Shown here: positions 1-7,144 of the stretch, piece after piece
Layout: every line of letters begins with the position of its first letter
Numbering within the stretch: position 1 is the first letter of the stretch
NCBI GenBank assembly: GCA_021778575.1
Contig: JAJYCH010000036.1
Coordinates: 1 to 14,362, forward strand
DNA: 14,362 bases
Source of the DNA: Planctomycetota bacterium
Lineage (GTDB): Bacteria; Planctomycetota; Planctomycetia; Isosphaerales; Isosphaeraceae
Reading direction: 5' to 3'
Notes under the pieces: model-generated
Database searches by the model: none
What the model was told of the DNA's origin: nothing
Seen by the model: the letters and a program-made list of their open reading frames with translations, nothing else
Program-made: the position numbers and the translations under genes

Positions 1-26
1 AAGTTCCTTTCCAAGCAGGTGTTGTC

Positions 27-57
27 TCGTGGCCCGTTTCAACGGGACGACTTTTCC
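27..57 (+). terminator. Possible intrinsic terminator of a gene left of the window
   Basis: TCGT and ACGA arms flank CCCGTT-TC-AACGGG, giving an imperfect hairpin with a GG bulge at 31-32 and a very tight loop. It is followed by CTTTTCC. The T tract is short and the loop minimal, so this is a weak call. It would end a plus-strand gene lying outside the window. Confidence 0.3.
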
Positions 58-81
58 AGAAGCAAACACCGAGCCGATCTT

Positions 82-114
82 CGCCGGAATCCCTGAGCAC
101 GCGGATTCCCGGCG
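82..114. other. Strong inverted repeat (11-bp stem, one bulge)
   Basis: CGCCGGAATCC at 82-92 pairs with GGATTCCCGGCG at 103-114, leaving a 10-base loop and a single bulged C in the right arm. No T tract follows on either side, so it is not a standard terminator. It may be a transcript-end structure, a protein-binding site or a dispersed palindrome; the sequence does not decide between these. Confidence 0.4.
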
Positions 115-388
115 TGTGCCGAACGCTTGACATGTCACGATAGATTCGCCACAAGCTATTTCCCAGAAAGATGATCAGGCTCTTCACAAGATGCGTTGCG
201 CAGCTTCGCCGGCCATAAATTATTATTTTCATCATAATCCAAATACTTTTCTCTGTGTTGAGAAATTGAAACATTCCGTTTGGAATCGCCTGAATTTGGG
301 ACATAAATTTCCTTCGACGTGTACTCCGATTCTCCGGGGCCGATGAGTCGCTCCGCTTGTCCTTTTTTTGGGTGTAACATGGTCGGCC

Positions 389-418
389 TTGTCGTCCGGA
401 CCTGCTCGGTTGTAGAGT
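389..418 (+). promoter_or_regulatory. Candidate promoter for the lipB-lipA run
   Basis: TTGTCG (389-394) and TAGAGT (413-418) are separated by 18 bases, each matching four of six sigma70 consensus positions. Transcription would begin near 425, about 60 bases before the lipB ATG. No other upstream signal for the seven-gene run is better, but the match is moderate. Confidence 0.35.
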
Positions 419-485
419 AAACTGCACTGATGACCTGATTACGCCGGAGGATCGACCAGCTCGATCGGGAGGGTTGAGAAGCGCG

Positions 486-1232
486 ATGAATCTTCCGCCC
501 GCCGCCGCTCCGCTGGAGGTTTATCTCCTCGGTCTGGTCGATTTTGACGAAATTCAGCAGCTTCAACGCCGCCTGGTCTATGACCTGGGCGAGCGTGAAG
601 CGGGTGGTGGAGCCTTGATCCTCTGCGAACATCCGCCGACGATCAGCGTCGGACGTTCCGGTAGCCGGGCGCATATCTTGCTTGATGATCAGGAGTTGCG
701 CAGTCGAGGAATTGTTGTCCGCTGGGTGAACCGAGGCGGGGGGTGCATTCTCCATTTGCCGGGCCAACTGGTCGGTTACCTGGCGTTTCCGCTGGCGAGT
801 TCCGGGCTCGACGTCCAGAAATACCTGGAAAAATTGAATCGGATGCTCGTCGAGGTTCTCGGCGAGTTCGACCTCGACGGTTCGAGTCACCCGGAACGGC
901 TCGGAGTTTTCCTCGGAAACGCTCGGGTGGCTTCGATCGGCGTGGCGGTCAATCGCTGGATTGCCTATCATGGATTTAGCCTGAATGTGTCGACGTTCCT
1001 GGAACCGTTCGAGGCCCTGGGCGAGCCGTCGCCAGGTAGCGGTCGCTCGATGGTCCGCCAGACGTCGATGGAATCGCGCCGACAGCGGCCTGCCCCCATG
1101 GCAAAGGTTCGTGAGGCGGTGATCCGTCGGGTCGAATCGGTCTTCGGCCTGGAACGGCATCACCTGTACACGCATCATCCCCTGATCCGTCGGAAGGTCG
1201 TCTCGCATGTCTACGCTCCGAGCCTCGGATGA
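486..1232 (+). CDS. lipB: LipB-family octanoyltransferase, divergent, canonical Cys/Lys dyad absent
   Basis: LipB moves octanoate from acyl carrier protein onto lipoyl-domain lysines, producing the LipA substrate. The fold signatures are present: EHPPTISVGR, a lysine-poor RGG..LHLPGQL loop, and R.ASIGVAV..W.AYHGFSLNV. However, the lysine of the usual K-[IV]-A-x-[IL]-G motif is arginine (codon 924-926, residue 147), and the usual PCG nucleophile position reads PSP, with serine at 1029-1031 (residue 182). A cysteine lies in RGGGC just before the conserved histidine. The ATG at 486 is preferred, with GGGAGG 13 bases upstream and GAGAAG closer; an in-frame TTG at 474 directly abuts the GGGAGGG and is less likely. 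The 3' end overlaps lipA by 26 bases. Family membership is firm, while activity by the standard mechanism is doubtful. Confidence 0.85.
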   Translation: MNLPPAAAPLEVYLLGLVDFDEIQQLQRRLVYDLGEREAGGGALILCEHPPTISVGRSGSRAHILLDDQELRSRGIVVRWVNRGGGCILHLPGQLVGYLAFPLASSGLDVQKYLEKLNRMLVEVLGEFDLDGSSHPERLGVFLGNARVASIGVAVNRWIAYHGFSLNVSTFLEPFEALGEPSPGSGRSMVRQTSMESRRQRPAPMAKVREAVIRRVESVFGLERHHLYTHHPLIRRKVVSHVYAPSLG

Positions 1233-2145
1233 CGGCGCCGGTCTGCTCAAGGTTCTCACGCCCGACCAGGTCGCCGACGATGCCCCTCGGCGACGGCTGC
1301 CGAGCTGGCTGAAGCGACCGATTCCGGCCTCGCGAGGGACCTACTTCACCCAGGATCTGATCGCCGAACTGGGCCTCGAAACGATCTGCGAGAGCGGCAA
1401 GTGCCCGAACCGGTCGGAGTGCTGGACCCGTCGGACCGCGACGTTCATGGTCCTGGGCGAGACCTGCACCCGCCCTTGCGGATTCTGCGCGGTGAAGCGC
1501 GGCAAACCCGAGGCGGTCGCCCTCGACGAACCTGATCGCCTGGCCGAAGCCTGCGCCCGGCTGGGCTTGAAGCATGTCGTCATCACCAGCGTCACCCGCG
1601 ACGACCTGCCCGACGGCGGAGCCGACCATTTCCGCCGCTGCATCCTGGCGGTCCGGGCCAAGACGGGCGCCACGATCGAGGTCCTGACGCCCGACTTTGA
1701 CGGCAACACCCAGGCGATCGACACGGTGCTGGCCGGCGAGCCCGAGGTCTTCAACCACAACCTCGAAACCGTGGCCCGGTTGCAGCAATACGTCCGCCGA
1801 AAAAGCCAGTACGCCGTGACCCTGGGGGTTCGCGAACTCGCCATGAAATCGGCTCCCAAGGTCAAGACCAAGAGCGGCCTGATGCTCGGCCTGGGCGAAA
1901 CAACCGAGGAAGTTCTCGAAACCCTGGCCGACCTCCGGTCGATCCAGGTCGATTTCCTGACTCTGGGCCAGTACCTGCAACCGTCGCTGAAGCACCTGCC
2001 AGTCGCCCGCTACCTGCCGCCCGAGGAATTCGACGAACTGGGCCGGATGGCCCGGAGCATGGGCTTCCTCGAAGTTGCCAGCGCCCCCTTCGTCCGATCG
2101 AGCTACCACGCCGACGAGATGGCGGCGCACGCGGTTGAAGGGTGA
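1207..2145 (+). CDS. lipA: Lipoyl synthase
   Basis: This radical SAM enzyme inserts two sulfurs into octanoyl groups on E2 and GcvH lipoyl domains, completing lipoate in place. Both 4Fe-4S motifs are intact: the auxiliary cluster C61-x4-C66-x5-C72 (CESGKC..EC), sacrificed as the sulfur source, and the SAM cluster C87-x3-C91-x2-C94 (CTRPCGFC). The C-terminal RSSY (297-300) that ligates the auxiliary cluster by serine is present. Length (312 aa) is typical. The start lies inside lipB in another frame, so translation is probably coupled. Composition is GC-rich like the core genome. Its 3' neighbour, 21 bases on, is an unrelated ATPase. Confidence 0.97.
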   Translation: MSTLRASDDGAGLLKVLTPDQVADDAPRRRLPSWLKRPIPASRGTYFTQDLIAELGLETICESGKCPNRSECWTRRTATFMVLGETCTRPCGFCAVKRGKPEAVALDEPDRLAEACARLGLKHVVITSVTRDDLPDGGADHFRRCILAVRAKTGATIEVLTPDFDGNTQAIDTVLAGEPEVFNHNLETVARLQQYVRRKSQYAVTLGVRELAMKSAPKVKTKSGLMLGLGETTEEVLETLADLRSIQVDFLTLGQYLQPSLKHLPVARYLPPEEFDELGRMARSMGFLEVASAPFVRSSYHADEMAAHAVEG

Positions 2146-2166
2146 CGACCGAGGAGGGTTCGGGCC

Positions 2167-3450
2167 ATGATCACCAAACTCGAAATCAAGGGCTTCAAGT
2201 CGCTGGTCGATGTCTCGATCGAGCTCGGGGCGGTGAACGTCTTTATTGGGGCGAATGGGAGCGGGAAGAGTAATTTGCTGGAGGCGGTGGGGGTACTTAG
2301 CGCCATAGTTATCAACGGTCCGCAATCCGAATCGATCTACTATCGCGGCGTCCGCGTTGGTGCGCCTTCATCTTACTTATCCTCATTCAAAACTTCCTCC
2401 TCAGATCGAGTGAGGATCCTCGTTGGCAACGCCAAGACCGAGTATGAAGTCGAATTCGGCCCCGATCCAGAAAATCAGGACAGGTGGCGCGTTTTTGAAG
2501 AGACATTATGGTTTGAAAATGAGGTCTTGTTCACTATCAAGAATGCTTTGCTCACGATACCCGCAAGGAGCGGAAGACCGGAAAAGAATATAACAATTCC
2601 TTTCCTAATTCTATCGAAGACATCCGGCATCAAGGTTGGTCTCATCCTCTATCAATCGTTTGTGGAAACTTCATCTTCGTTTCCTTCGGGTTCAAGCGAA
2701 CATTTGAAAGCGCTAGAGTTTTCTGAAATAATTAATAGTGTGGACGTTTTTTTGAACGAACTTTTTGGGTACTGCGTGTACTCTCCGAGCACACCCATCT
2801 TACGTGGCTCTACCGAGAACAATCCTCGTGAACCACTCGGCATTGGAGGCTCGGGGCTGGGTCATGCAATTCATGACATGTTGAAAGTGGATAAACAAAA
2901 GCTTGGCCCATTCGACTTGGATGACGTCTTCGAATTGATCGACTGGGCTAATGCTCTTCAAGCCGGTAGGGACGACGAGAAGGGATCGAACTCGATCCTC
3001 GAAGCAGGGCCTGCCAGAATTTTCATTGGTGATAAGTTCATGGGCGAAAAACACAAATCCGTTTCACTCCTGGAAGCAAGCGAGGGGGCTTTGTATGTTT
3101 TGTTCATGCTGGCTGTCGTGGGCCACGAGCAAAGCTCTAAGATCTTCGCGGTTGATAACTTCGACCAGTCGCTCCACCCTCGACTCGCCCGCGAACTGAC
3201 CGAACGAATCTGCGATCAAATCCTCGACGATGGCACCCGTCAGATGTTGGCGACGACTCACAATCCTCTTGTTCTCGATGGTCTCGATTTGCTCGATGAT
3301 CGTATCCGACTTTTCACGGTCGATCGTGACAAAACAGGCGCGAGTCAGGTCAAGCGCGTGCTTGTCACCGAGGAGTTAATCGACAAGGGTTTGAGCCTGT
3401 CGCGACTCTGGACATCGGGCAGGTTCGGTGGCGTCCCAAAATATCTTTGA
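2167..3450 (+). CDS. AAA/ABC-type ATPase of the RecF/OLD-like kind (AAA_15/AAA_21 class)
   Basis: This 427-residue SMC/RecF-like ATPase probably powers or gates the partner encoded 12 bases downstream. The N terminus (ITKLEIKGFKSL) leads to Walker A GANGSGKSN at 28-36. A signature-like SEG lies at 305-307, Walker B is at 325-333 (KIFAVDNFD, followed by SLHP) and a switch histidine is in ATTHNPLVLDG at 362-372. Walker B reads D-N-F-D instead of the common D-E-P-E. The ATG follows a strong GAGGAGG nine bases upstream. Residues 45-310 make up a poorly conserved lid region whose DNA is AT-rich (line 2701-2760 is 32% GC and line 2581-2640 37% by hand count), whereas both ATPase ends are GC-rich. 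Such ATPase plus TOPRIM pairs recur in anti-phage systems such as PARIS. A defence role here is inference, and the substrate is unknown. Confidence 0.85.
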   Translation: MITKLEIKGFKSLVDVSIELGAVNVFIGANGSGKSNLLEAVGVLSAIVINGPQSESIYYRGVRVGAPSSYLSSFKTSSSDRVRILVGNAKTEYEVEFGPDPENQDRWRVFEETLWFENEVLFTIKNALLTIPARSGRPEKNITIPFLILSKTSGIKVGLILYQSFVETSSSFPSGSSEHLKALEFSEIINSVDVFLNELFGYCVYSPSTPILRGSTENNPREPLGIGGSGLGHAIHDMLKVDKQKLGPFDLDDVFELIDWANALQAGRDDEKGSNSILEAGPARIFIGDKFMGEKHKSVSLLEASEGALYVLFMLAVVGHEQSSKIFAVDNFDQSLHPRLARELTERICDQILDDGTRQMLATTHNPLVLDGLDLLDDRIRLFTVDRDKTGASQVKRVLVTEELIDKGLSLSRLWTSGRFGGVPKYL

Positions 3451-3462
3451 TCAGGAAATCCA

Positions 3463-4161
3463 ATGCTTCGCGTAGGAATTATCGCCGAGGGTGCAACGGA
3501 TTTTCTGGTCCTTGAAGCCATTATGAAAACAGTCACTCCTGAACTTGAATTTGTTCATATTCATCCGGCTCCCGCTCCTGCCTCGCGATTTGGTAATGGC
3601 TGGCGAGGCGTCAAGGCCTGGTGCGAAGAAAATGGTCCGGAGCTCGAAACGTATCGTCGGGGGATCACCAGCGAAGCTCTTGATCTCTTGGTGATTCACG
3701 TCGATTGCTCGATGGCCGATAAGTTAGGAGTAGAACGACCCTGTCCCCCCGCCAACGATACGGCTTTGGAATTAAAGCAGACGATCGAGGAAACCTGGCT
3801 GGGTCGAGTTCCTCCGCCGGAATTCGTGGTTCTTGCGACTCCCGCAATGTCCAGTGACGCCTGGGTGATCTCTGCGTTCGACGATCCCTATTCGAACCTT
3901 TCTTCGATAGAATGTGACAAAGCAGCCGAAGACGAATTTGTCCGGCGGAAGATATTTCGTCGCGAAACGGACATTCGGATGAGAAACGGTCGGAAGGTCA
4001 AGGAAACCCGGGTTCATAAGAAGCCCAAGCTTTATGAACCGATGGCGGAGCGTTGTGGCCTTTTGATCGACCAGGTTTGCACCCACTGTCCCCAGGCAGA
4101 AGCGTTTCGCTCGAATTTCCGTGTCGCGGTCGCGCGATCCTTGCCTCCCCAAGCGACTTGA
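3463..4161 (+). CDS. TOPRIM/DUF4276-like partner of the ATPase
   Basis: This 232-residue protein begins with a beta strand and GIIAEGATDFLVLEAI, in which E9-G10 and D13 match the start of a TOPRIM-like metal site. A second acidic strand follows, LLVIHVDCSMAD at 75-86 (D81, D86). Then comes SSDAWVISAFDD at 130-141, similar to the acidic/tryptophan segment of DUF4276 proteins, and a helical C terminus after KKPKLYEP. TOPRIM folds in OLD, Gabija and PARIS proteins act as nucleases or related effectors; catalysis has not been shown for this protein. There is no signal peptide or membrane segment, so it is cytoplasmic. The start has an AGGA site six bases away and the gene follows the ATPase by 12 bases, so the two are very likely co-expressed. 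The canonical DxD is not exact, which leaves nuclease activity open. Confidence 0.65.
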   Translation: MLRVGIIAEGATDFLVLEAIMKTVTPELEFVHIHPAPAPASRFGNGWRGVKAWCEENGPELETYRRGITSEALDLLVIHVDCSMADKLGVERPCPPANDTALELKQTIEETWLGRVPPPEFVVLATPAMSSDAWVISAFDDPYSNLSSIECDKAAEDEFVRRKIFRRETDIRMRNGRKVKETRVHKKPKLYEPMAERCGLLIDQVCTHCPQAEAFRSNFRVAVARSLPPQAT

Positions 4162-4191
4162 TTTCGCCGTCCCGCCAAGGAGTTTTTTCCC

Positions 4192-5604
4192 GTGCCCGAG
4201 ACCTTGTTCCAGAAAGTCTGGAATCGCCACGTTGTCAAGGCCACCGATGAGGCCACGCTGCTTTATATCGACAGGCACTTGATTCATGAGGTCACCAGCC
4301 CCCAGGCGTTCGATGGACTTCGCCTGGCCGGTCGAAAAGTCCGGCGGCCCGAGTTGACCATCGCCACCGTCGACCACAACGTCCCGACCGAAAATCAGCT
4401 CGATATTCGCGAGCCGATGTCGCGCCGGCAGGTCGAGACCTTGCGGACGAATTGCCGCGATTTCGACGTCACGCTGTTCGACGTTCACGGCGGACGTCAG
4501 GGGATTGTCCACGTGATCGGCCCGGAACTCGGGCTGACTCTCCCGGGCACCACGATCGTTTGCGGCGATAGTCATACGAGCACTCATGGTGCTTTTGGTG
4601 CTCTCGCGTTCGGGATCGGCACGAGCGAGGTCGAACACGTCCTCGCCACGCAAACCCTCTGGCAAGGGAAGCGGCCAACCTCGTTCGGGATCGAGGTCCG
4701 CGGCACGCTCTCCCCAGGGCTGGAGCCGAAGGATATCATCCTCGCCATCATCCGCCAGATCGGCACCGGCGGCGCGACGGGAACGGTTGTCGAATACTAC
4801 GGACCGGCCATCGAAGCGCTGTCGATGGAAGGCCGCCTGACGATCTGCAACATGTCGATCGAGGCCGGAGCGCGGGCGGGCCTGATCGCTCCCGACGACA
4901 CGACCATTCAATATATCAGCATGGGCGATCGACCGTTTGCCCCCAAGGGGAAGGTTCTCGAAGCGGCGATCGCCGACTGGAAAACTTTGAGGACCGACGA
5001 CCCGTCCGCCTTCGATCGCCATGTGGTGCTCGATGCCAGCCAGATCGCTCCGCAGGTCACTTGGGGAACGAACCCAGCGATGACCGTGGATGTGACCGGG
5101 CGGGTTCCCGAGCCCGACAAGGTGCCGTTCTCGAGCGCCGAGGATGCTCGACGGGCACTTGATTACATGGGTTTGATCCCGGGCACGCCGATCTCGGAGA
5201 TCCCAGTCGACGTGGTTTTCATCGGCTCGTGCACGAACGGGCGGATCGAGGACTTGCGGACGGCGGCGAAGGTCTTGCGTGGTCGAAAGGTCGCCCCGAG
5301 CGTCCGGGCCTTGATCGTCCCGGGTTCGGAACTGGTCCGCCACCAGGCCGAGGCCGAAGGGCTCGACACGATCTTCCGCGAGGCGGGAGCCGAGTGGCGC
5401 GAGTCGGGTTGCAGCATGTGCCTGGCGATGAATCCCGACAAGCTGACGCCGCAACAACGGTCGGCGAGCACCAGCAATCGCAACTTCGAGGGGCGGCAAG
5501 GGCCGGGCGGCCGGACCCATCTTGTCAGCCCGTCGATGGCCGCCGCCGCCGCCGTGGCCGGTCATTTCGTGGATGTTCGCTCGATGCTGGCCCAGGGGAA
5601 CTGA
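4192..5604 (+). CDS. leuC: 3-isopropylmalate dehydratase, large subunit
   Basis: With LeuD it interconverts 2- and 3-isopropylmalate in leucine synthesis, in the cytoplasm. Substrate and cluster motifs are intact: ATVDHNVPT at 58-66, [13 protein letters not shown] at 124-136, and the 4Fe-4S ligands C347 (GSCTNGR), C407 and C410 (GCSMC). The 470-residue length is normal. The start is GTG at 4192, set by AAGGAG ending nine bases before it. The gene lies 30 bases after the TOPRIM-like gene, and its stop is seven bases before the leuD ATG. No leuA or leuB is in the window. I see no leader peptide, attenuator or T-box ahead of it. Confidence 0.97.
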   Translation: MPETLFQKVWNRHVVKATDEATLLYIDRHLIHEVTSPQAFDGLRLAGRKVRRPELTIATVDHNVPTENQLDIREPMSRRQVETLRTNCRDFDVTLFDVHGGRQGIVHVIGPELGLTLPGTTIVCGDSHTSTHGAFGALAFGIGTSEVEHVLATQTLWQGKRPTSFGIEVRGTLSPGLEPKDIILAIIRQIGTGGATGTVVEYYGPAIEALSMEGRLTICNMSIEAGARAGLIAPDDTTIQYISMGDRPFAPKGKVLEAAIADWKTLRTDDPSAFDRHVVLDASQIAPQVTWGTNPAMTVDVTGRVPEPDKVPFSSAEDARRALDYMGLIPGTPISEIPVDVVFIGSCTNGRIEDLRTAAKVLRGRKVAPSVRALIVPGSELVRHQAEAEGLDTIFREAGAEWRESGCSMCLAMNPDKLTPQQRSASTSNRNFEGRQGPGGRTHLVSPSMAAAAAVAGHFVDVRSMLAQGN

Positions 5605-5611
5605 CCGACCA

Positions 5612-6268
5612 ATGGAACCGTTCACAACGCACACAGGCAAGGTCGCAGTCCTCGACTGGACCGACGTCAACACCGACCTGATCATCCCCGCCCGCTACCT
5701 CAAGCGGGTCGAGCGGGTCGGTTACGGCCCCCTGCTCTTCGCCGACAAGCGCTACCTTCCTGGCGGTGCCCCCGAGGCGGATAAACCCACCGAACACGGC
5801 CCGGTCGACCCCGACTTCTTCCTGAACAAGCCGGAATCGCAGGGTGCGACGATCCTCGTCGTCCGCAAGAACTTCGGCTGCGGGTCAAGCCGCGAGCACG
5901 CCGTCTGGGCCGTCGCCCAGGCAGGCTTTCGCGCGGTGATCGCTCCCGTCAAAGGAGAAGGGTTCGCCGATATCTTTGAAGGAAACGCCTACGGCAACGG
6001 GCTCTTGCCGATCGAGCTTCCCATCGAGGAATGGGAAACGATCGCCCAGGCGGGAAATGGGGCCGAGGTCACGATCGACCTCCAGGCCCTGAAGCTCACG
6101 CTCCACGGCAAAGCCGGCGACCAGACCTTCACGATCGACGTGCCCGAGACCCAGCGGCACCGGCTCTTGAACGGTCTCGACGCCATCGCCGAGACCTTGC
6201 TCGACGAACCGGCGATTTCAAGCCACGAAGCCCAGGCTCCAGCCTGGATCACGCCGCAGCCAGCTTGA
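5612..6268 (+). CDS. leuD: 3-isopropylmalate dehydratase, small subunit
   Basis: This is the swivelling small subunit that closes over the LeuC active site. Diagnostic parts are NTDLIIPARYLKR near the N terminus and the FGCGSSREHA loop at 88-97, which recognises isopropylmalate, followed by FADIFEGNAYGNGLLP. At 218 aa it is slightly longer than usual, with a short alanine/proline-rich tail (EAQAPAW). The ATG at 5612 is used because the homologous N terminus (FTTHTGKVAVLD) begins there; the frame stays open for 30 codons upstream only inside leuC. The ribosome site is AGGGGA about 13 bases away, and coupling to leuC is likely. Confidence 0.96.
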   Translation: MEPFTTHTGKVAVLDWTDVNTDLIIPARYLKRVERVGYGPLLFADKRYLPGGAPEADKPTEHGPVDPDFFLNKPESQGATILVVRKNFGCGSSREHAVWAVAQAGFRAVIAPVKGEGFADIFEGNAYGNGLLPIELPIEEWETIAQAGNGAEVTIDLQALKLTLHGKAGDQTFTIDVPETQRHRLLNGLDAIAETLLDEPAISSHEAQAPAWITPQPA

Positions 6269-6300
6269 ATCTTCATCGAAACGATCGTCCGGAGAGCAAA

Positions 6301-7113
6301 ATGCCTCTGTTCAATTTTGCTCTCCGGCCGGTCGACGAAATCGAACCCTGGGGCACGTCACCCGACCTATCACTCTCCTGGTTCGGATTGACTGACGGAA
6401 TCTACTGGATCGACGCTGGTGGCGAGCCATTGTTTCGCTATTCTGATGAGTTGGTTGAAGGCTGGCCAATCGATTCATTCGTCGGCCCTTATGTTGATTA
6501 TCAGGTGATCCGCCTTTATGAAGATCTGATTGACATTTTACCTGCAATACTCTGTTCGCTATCCCATCGATTGTCAGTACTCATCCAGAAATCCACTGAT
6601 AAACAATCGTGTATTGACTCATATTTCTCCTGGGAAGGTCGGCTATCAAAGAACGACGATCGACTCTGGGATCTAGCCGATTCCGCGTCCAGTTGGCTCT
6701 GCGAACGAAGTCTAACGACTTTGCATCTACTGGCCGGTCCCAGGATCAAAATCTGGAGAGAGTCCAACTGGATCACAATCGCCTGGAACAATTCCGACCT
6801 GACAATCAATGGGATCAGGGCATGGAAGAGTCTTGAAGGGTCGTATCGATTGTCAGTTGATGAGTTCGTGTCGGAAATCACCTCATTCCACGATCGACTG
6901 ATGAGCGAGATGAGACACCGCGTCGATTTCATCAGGGCCGGTTGGAATCGGCCCGAGATCCGAATCGATATTGATAGCCTCGTCAATGAGCAATCCTACC
7001 GTGAAGGGATCCTCGAATCCGCTCTGAATCAGAAGCTGGAAGTCCTTGACGAGCATGTCATCGTCGAGGCAATCGACCGCATACTGGGCTCAACTCTTCC
7101 GAAGCCAGAGTAG
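6301..7113 (+). CDS. DUF5984-like protein of unknown function
   Basis: This is a 270-residue cytoplasmic protein with no signal peptide or membrane segment. The N terminus has FALRPVDEIEPWG, LSWFGLTDGIYW and LFRYSDE, which I recognise from the DUF5984 family; this is recalled and has not been checked by search. Tryptophan-rich segments follow (SWEGRLSKNDDRLWD and IKIWRESNWITIAW), then a helical C-terminal part with ESYHDRL-like charged helices. The ATG has GGAG six bases upstream and sits 32 bases after leuD. Its DNA is less GC-rich (line 6541-6600 is 45% GC by hand count) than leuD, suggesting later arrival. It converges with the sigma-factor gene 31 bases on. Its place behind leuCD does not imply a leucine role. 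Confidence 0.7.
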   Translation: MPLFNFALRPVDEIEPWGTSPDLSLSWFGLTDGIYWIDAGGEPLFRYSDELVEGWPIDSFVGPYVDYQVIRLYEDLIDILPAILCSLSHRLSVLIQKSTDKQSCIDSYFSWEGRLSKNDDRLWDLADSASSWLCERSLTTLHLLAGPRIKIWRESNWITIAWNNSDLTINGIRAWKSLEGSYRLSVDEFVSEITSFHDRLMSEMRHRVDFIRAGWNRPEIRIDIDSLVNEQSYREGILESALNQKLEVLDEHVIVEAIDRILGSTLPKPE

Positions 7114-7144
7114 AACCAGAAGAGCTCGATCCTCCCGAAAGTTC

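Larger units (their letters stand above)
1..485. other. Low-GC leader region before lipB
   Basis: No convincing gene is seen here. The region holds two hairpins near its left end, an AT-rich core (line 241-300 is about 37% GC by hand count, against about 62% in a lipA line) and a candidate promoter close to lipB. A 74-codon open frame on the minus strand (380 to 156) starts with ATG behind an AAGG-like site and would encode a charged protein. I recognise no family in it and do not call it a gene, although its low-GC composition differs from that of the flanking genes. Confidence 0.5.

Noticed and set aside
127..161. TTGACA at 127-132 as a promoter -35
   Set aside because: No TATAAT-like hexamer lies 16-18 bases downstream; TAGATT is 8 bases away and CTATTT 23.
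156..1259. 367-codon open frame on the minus strand over lipB
   Set aside because: Most of it is antisense to lipB, which has clear family motifs; a high-GC shadow frame.
976..2325. 449-codon open frame on the minus strand over lipB-lipA and the ATPase start
   Set aside because: Antisense to lipA with intact cluster motifs; low-complexity arginine/glycine-rich product with no recognisable domain.
2146..4191. Attachment-site-like direct repeats flanking the ATPase-TOPRIM pair
   Set aside because: Comparison of the lipA 3' junction with the leuC 5' junction shows no shared repeat, so no specific insertion mechanism can be named.
3772..5685. 637-codon open frame on the minus strand over leuC
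   Set aside because: Complementary to leuC, whose start, motifs and length are all correct; long antisense frames are common in GC-rich genes.
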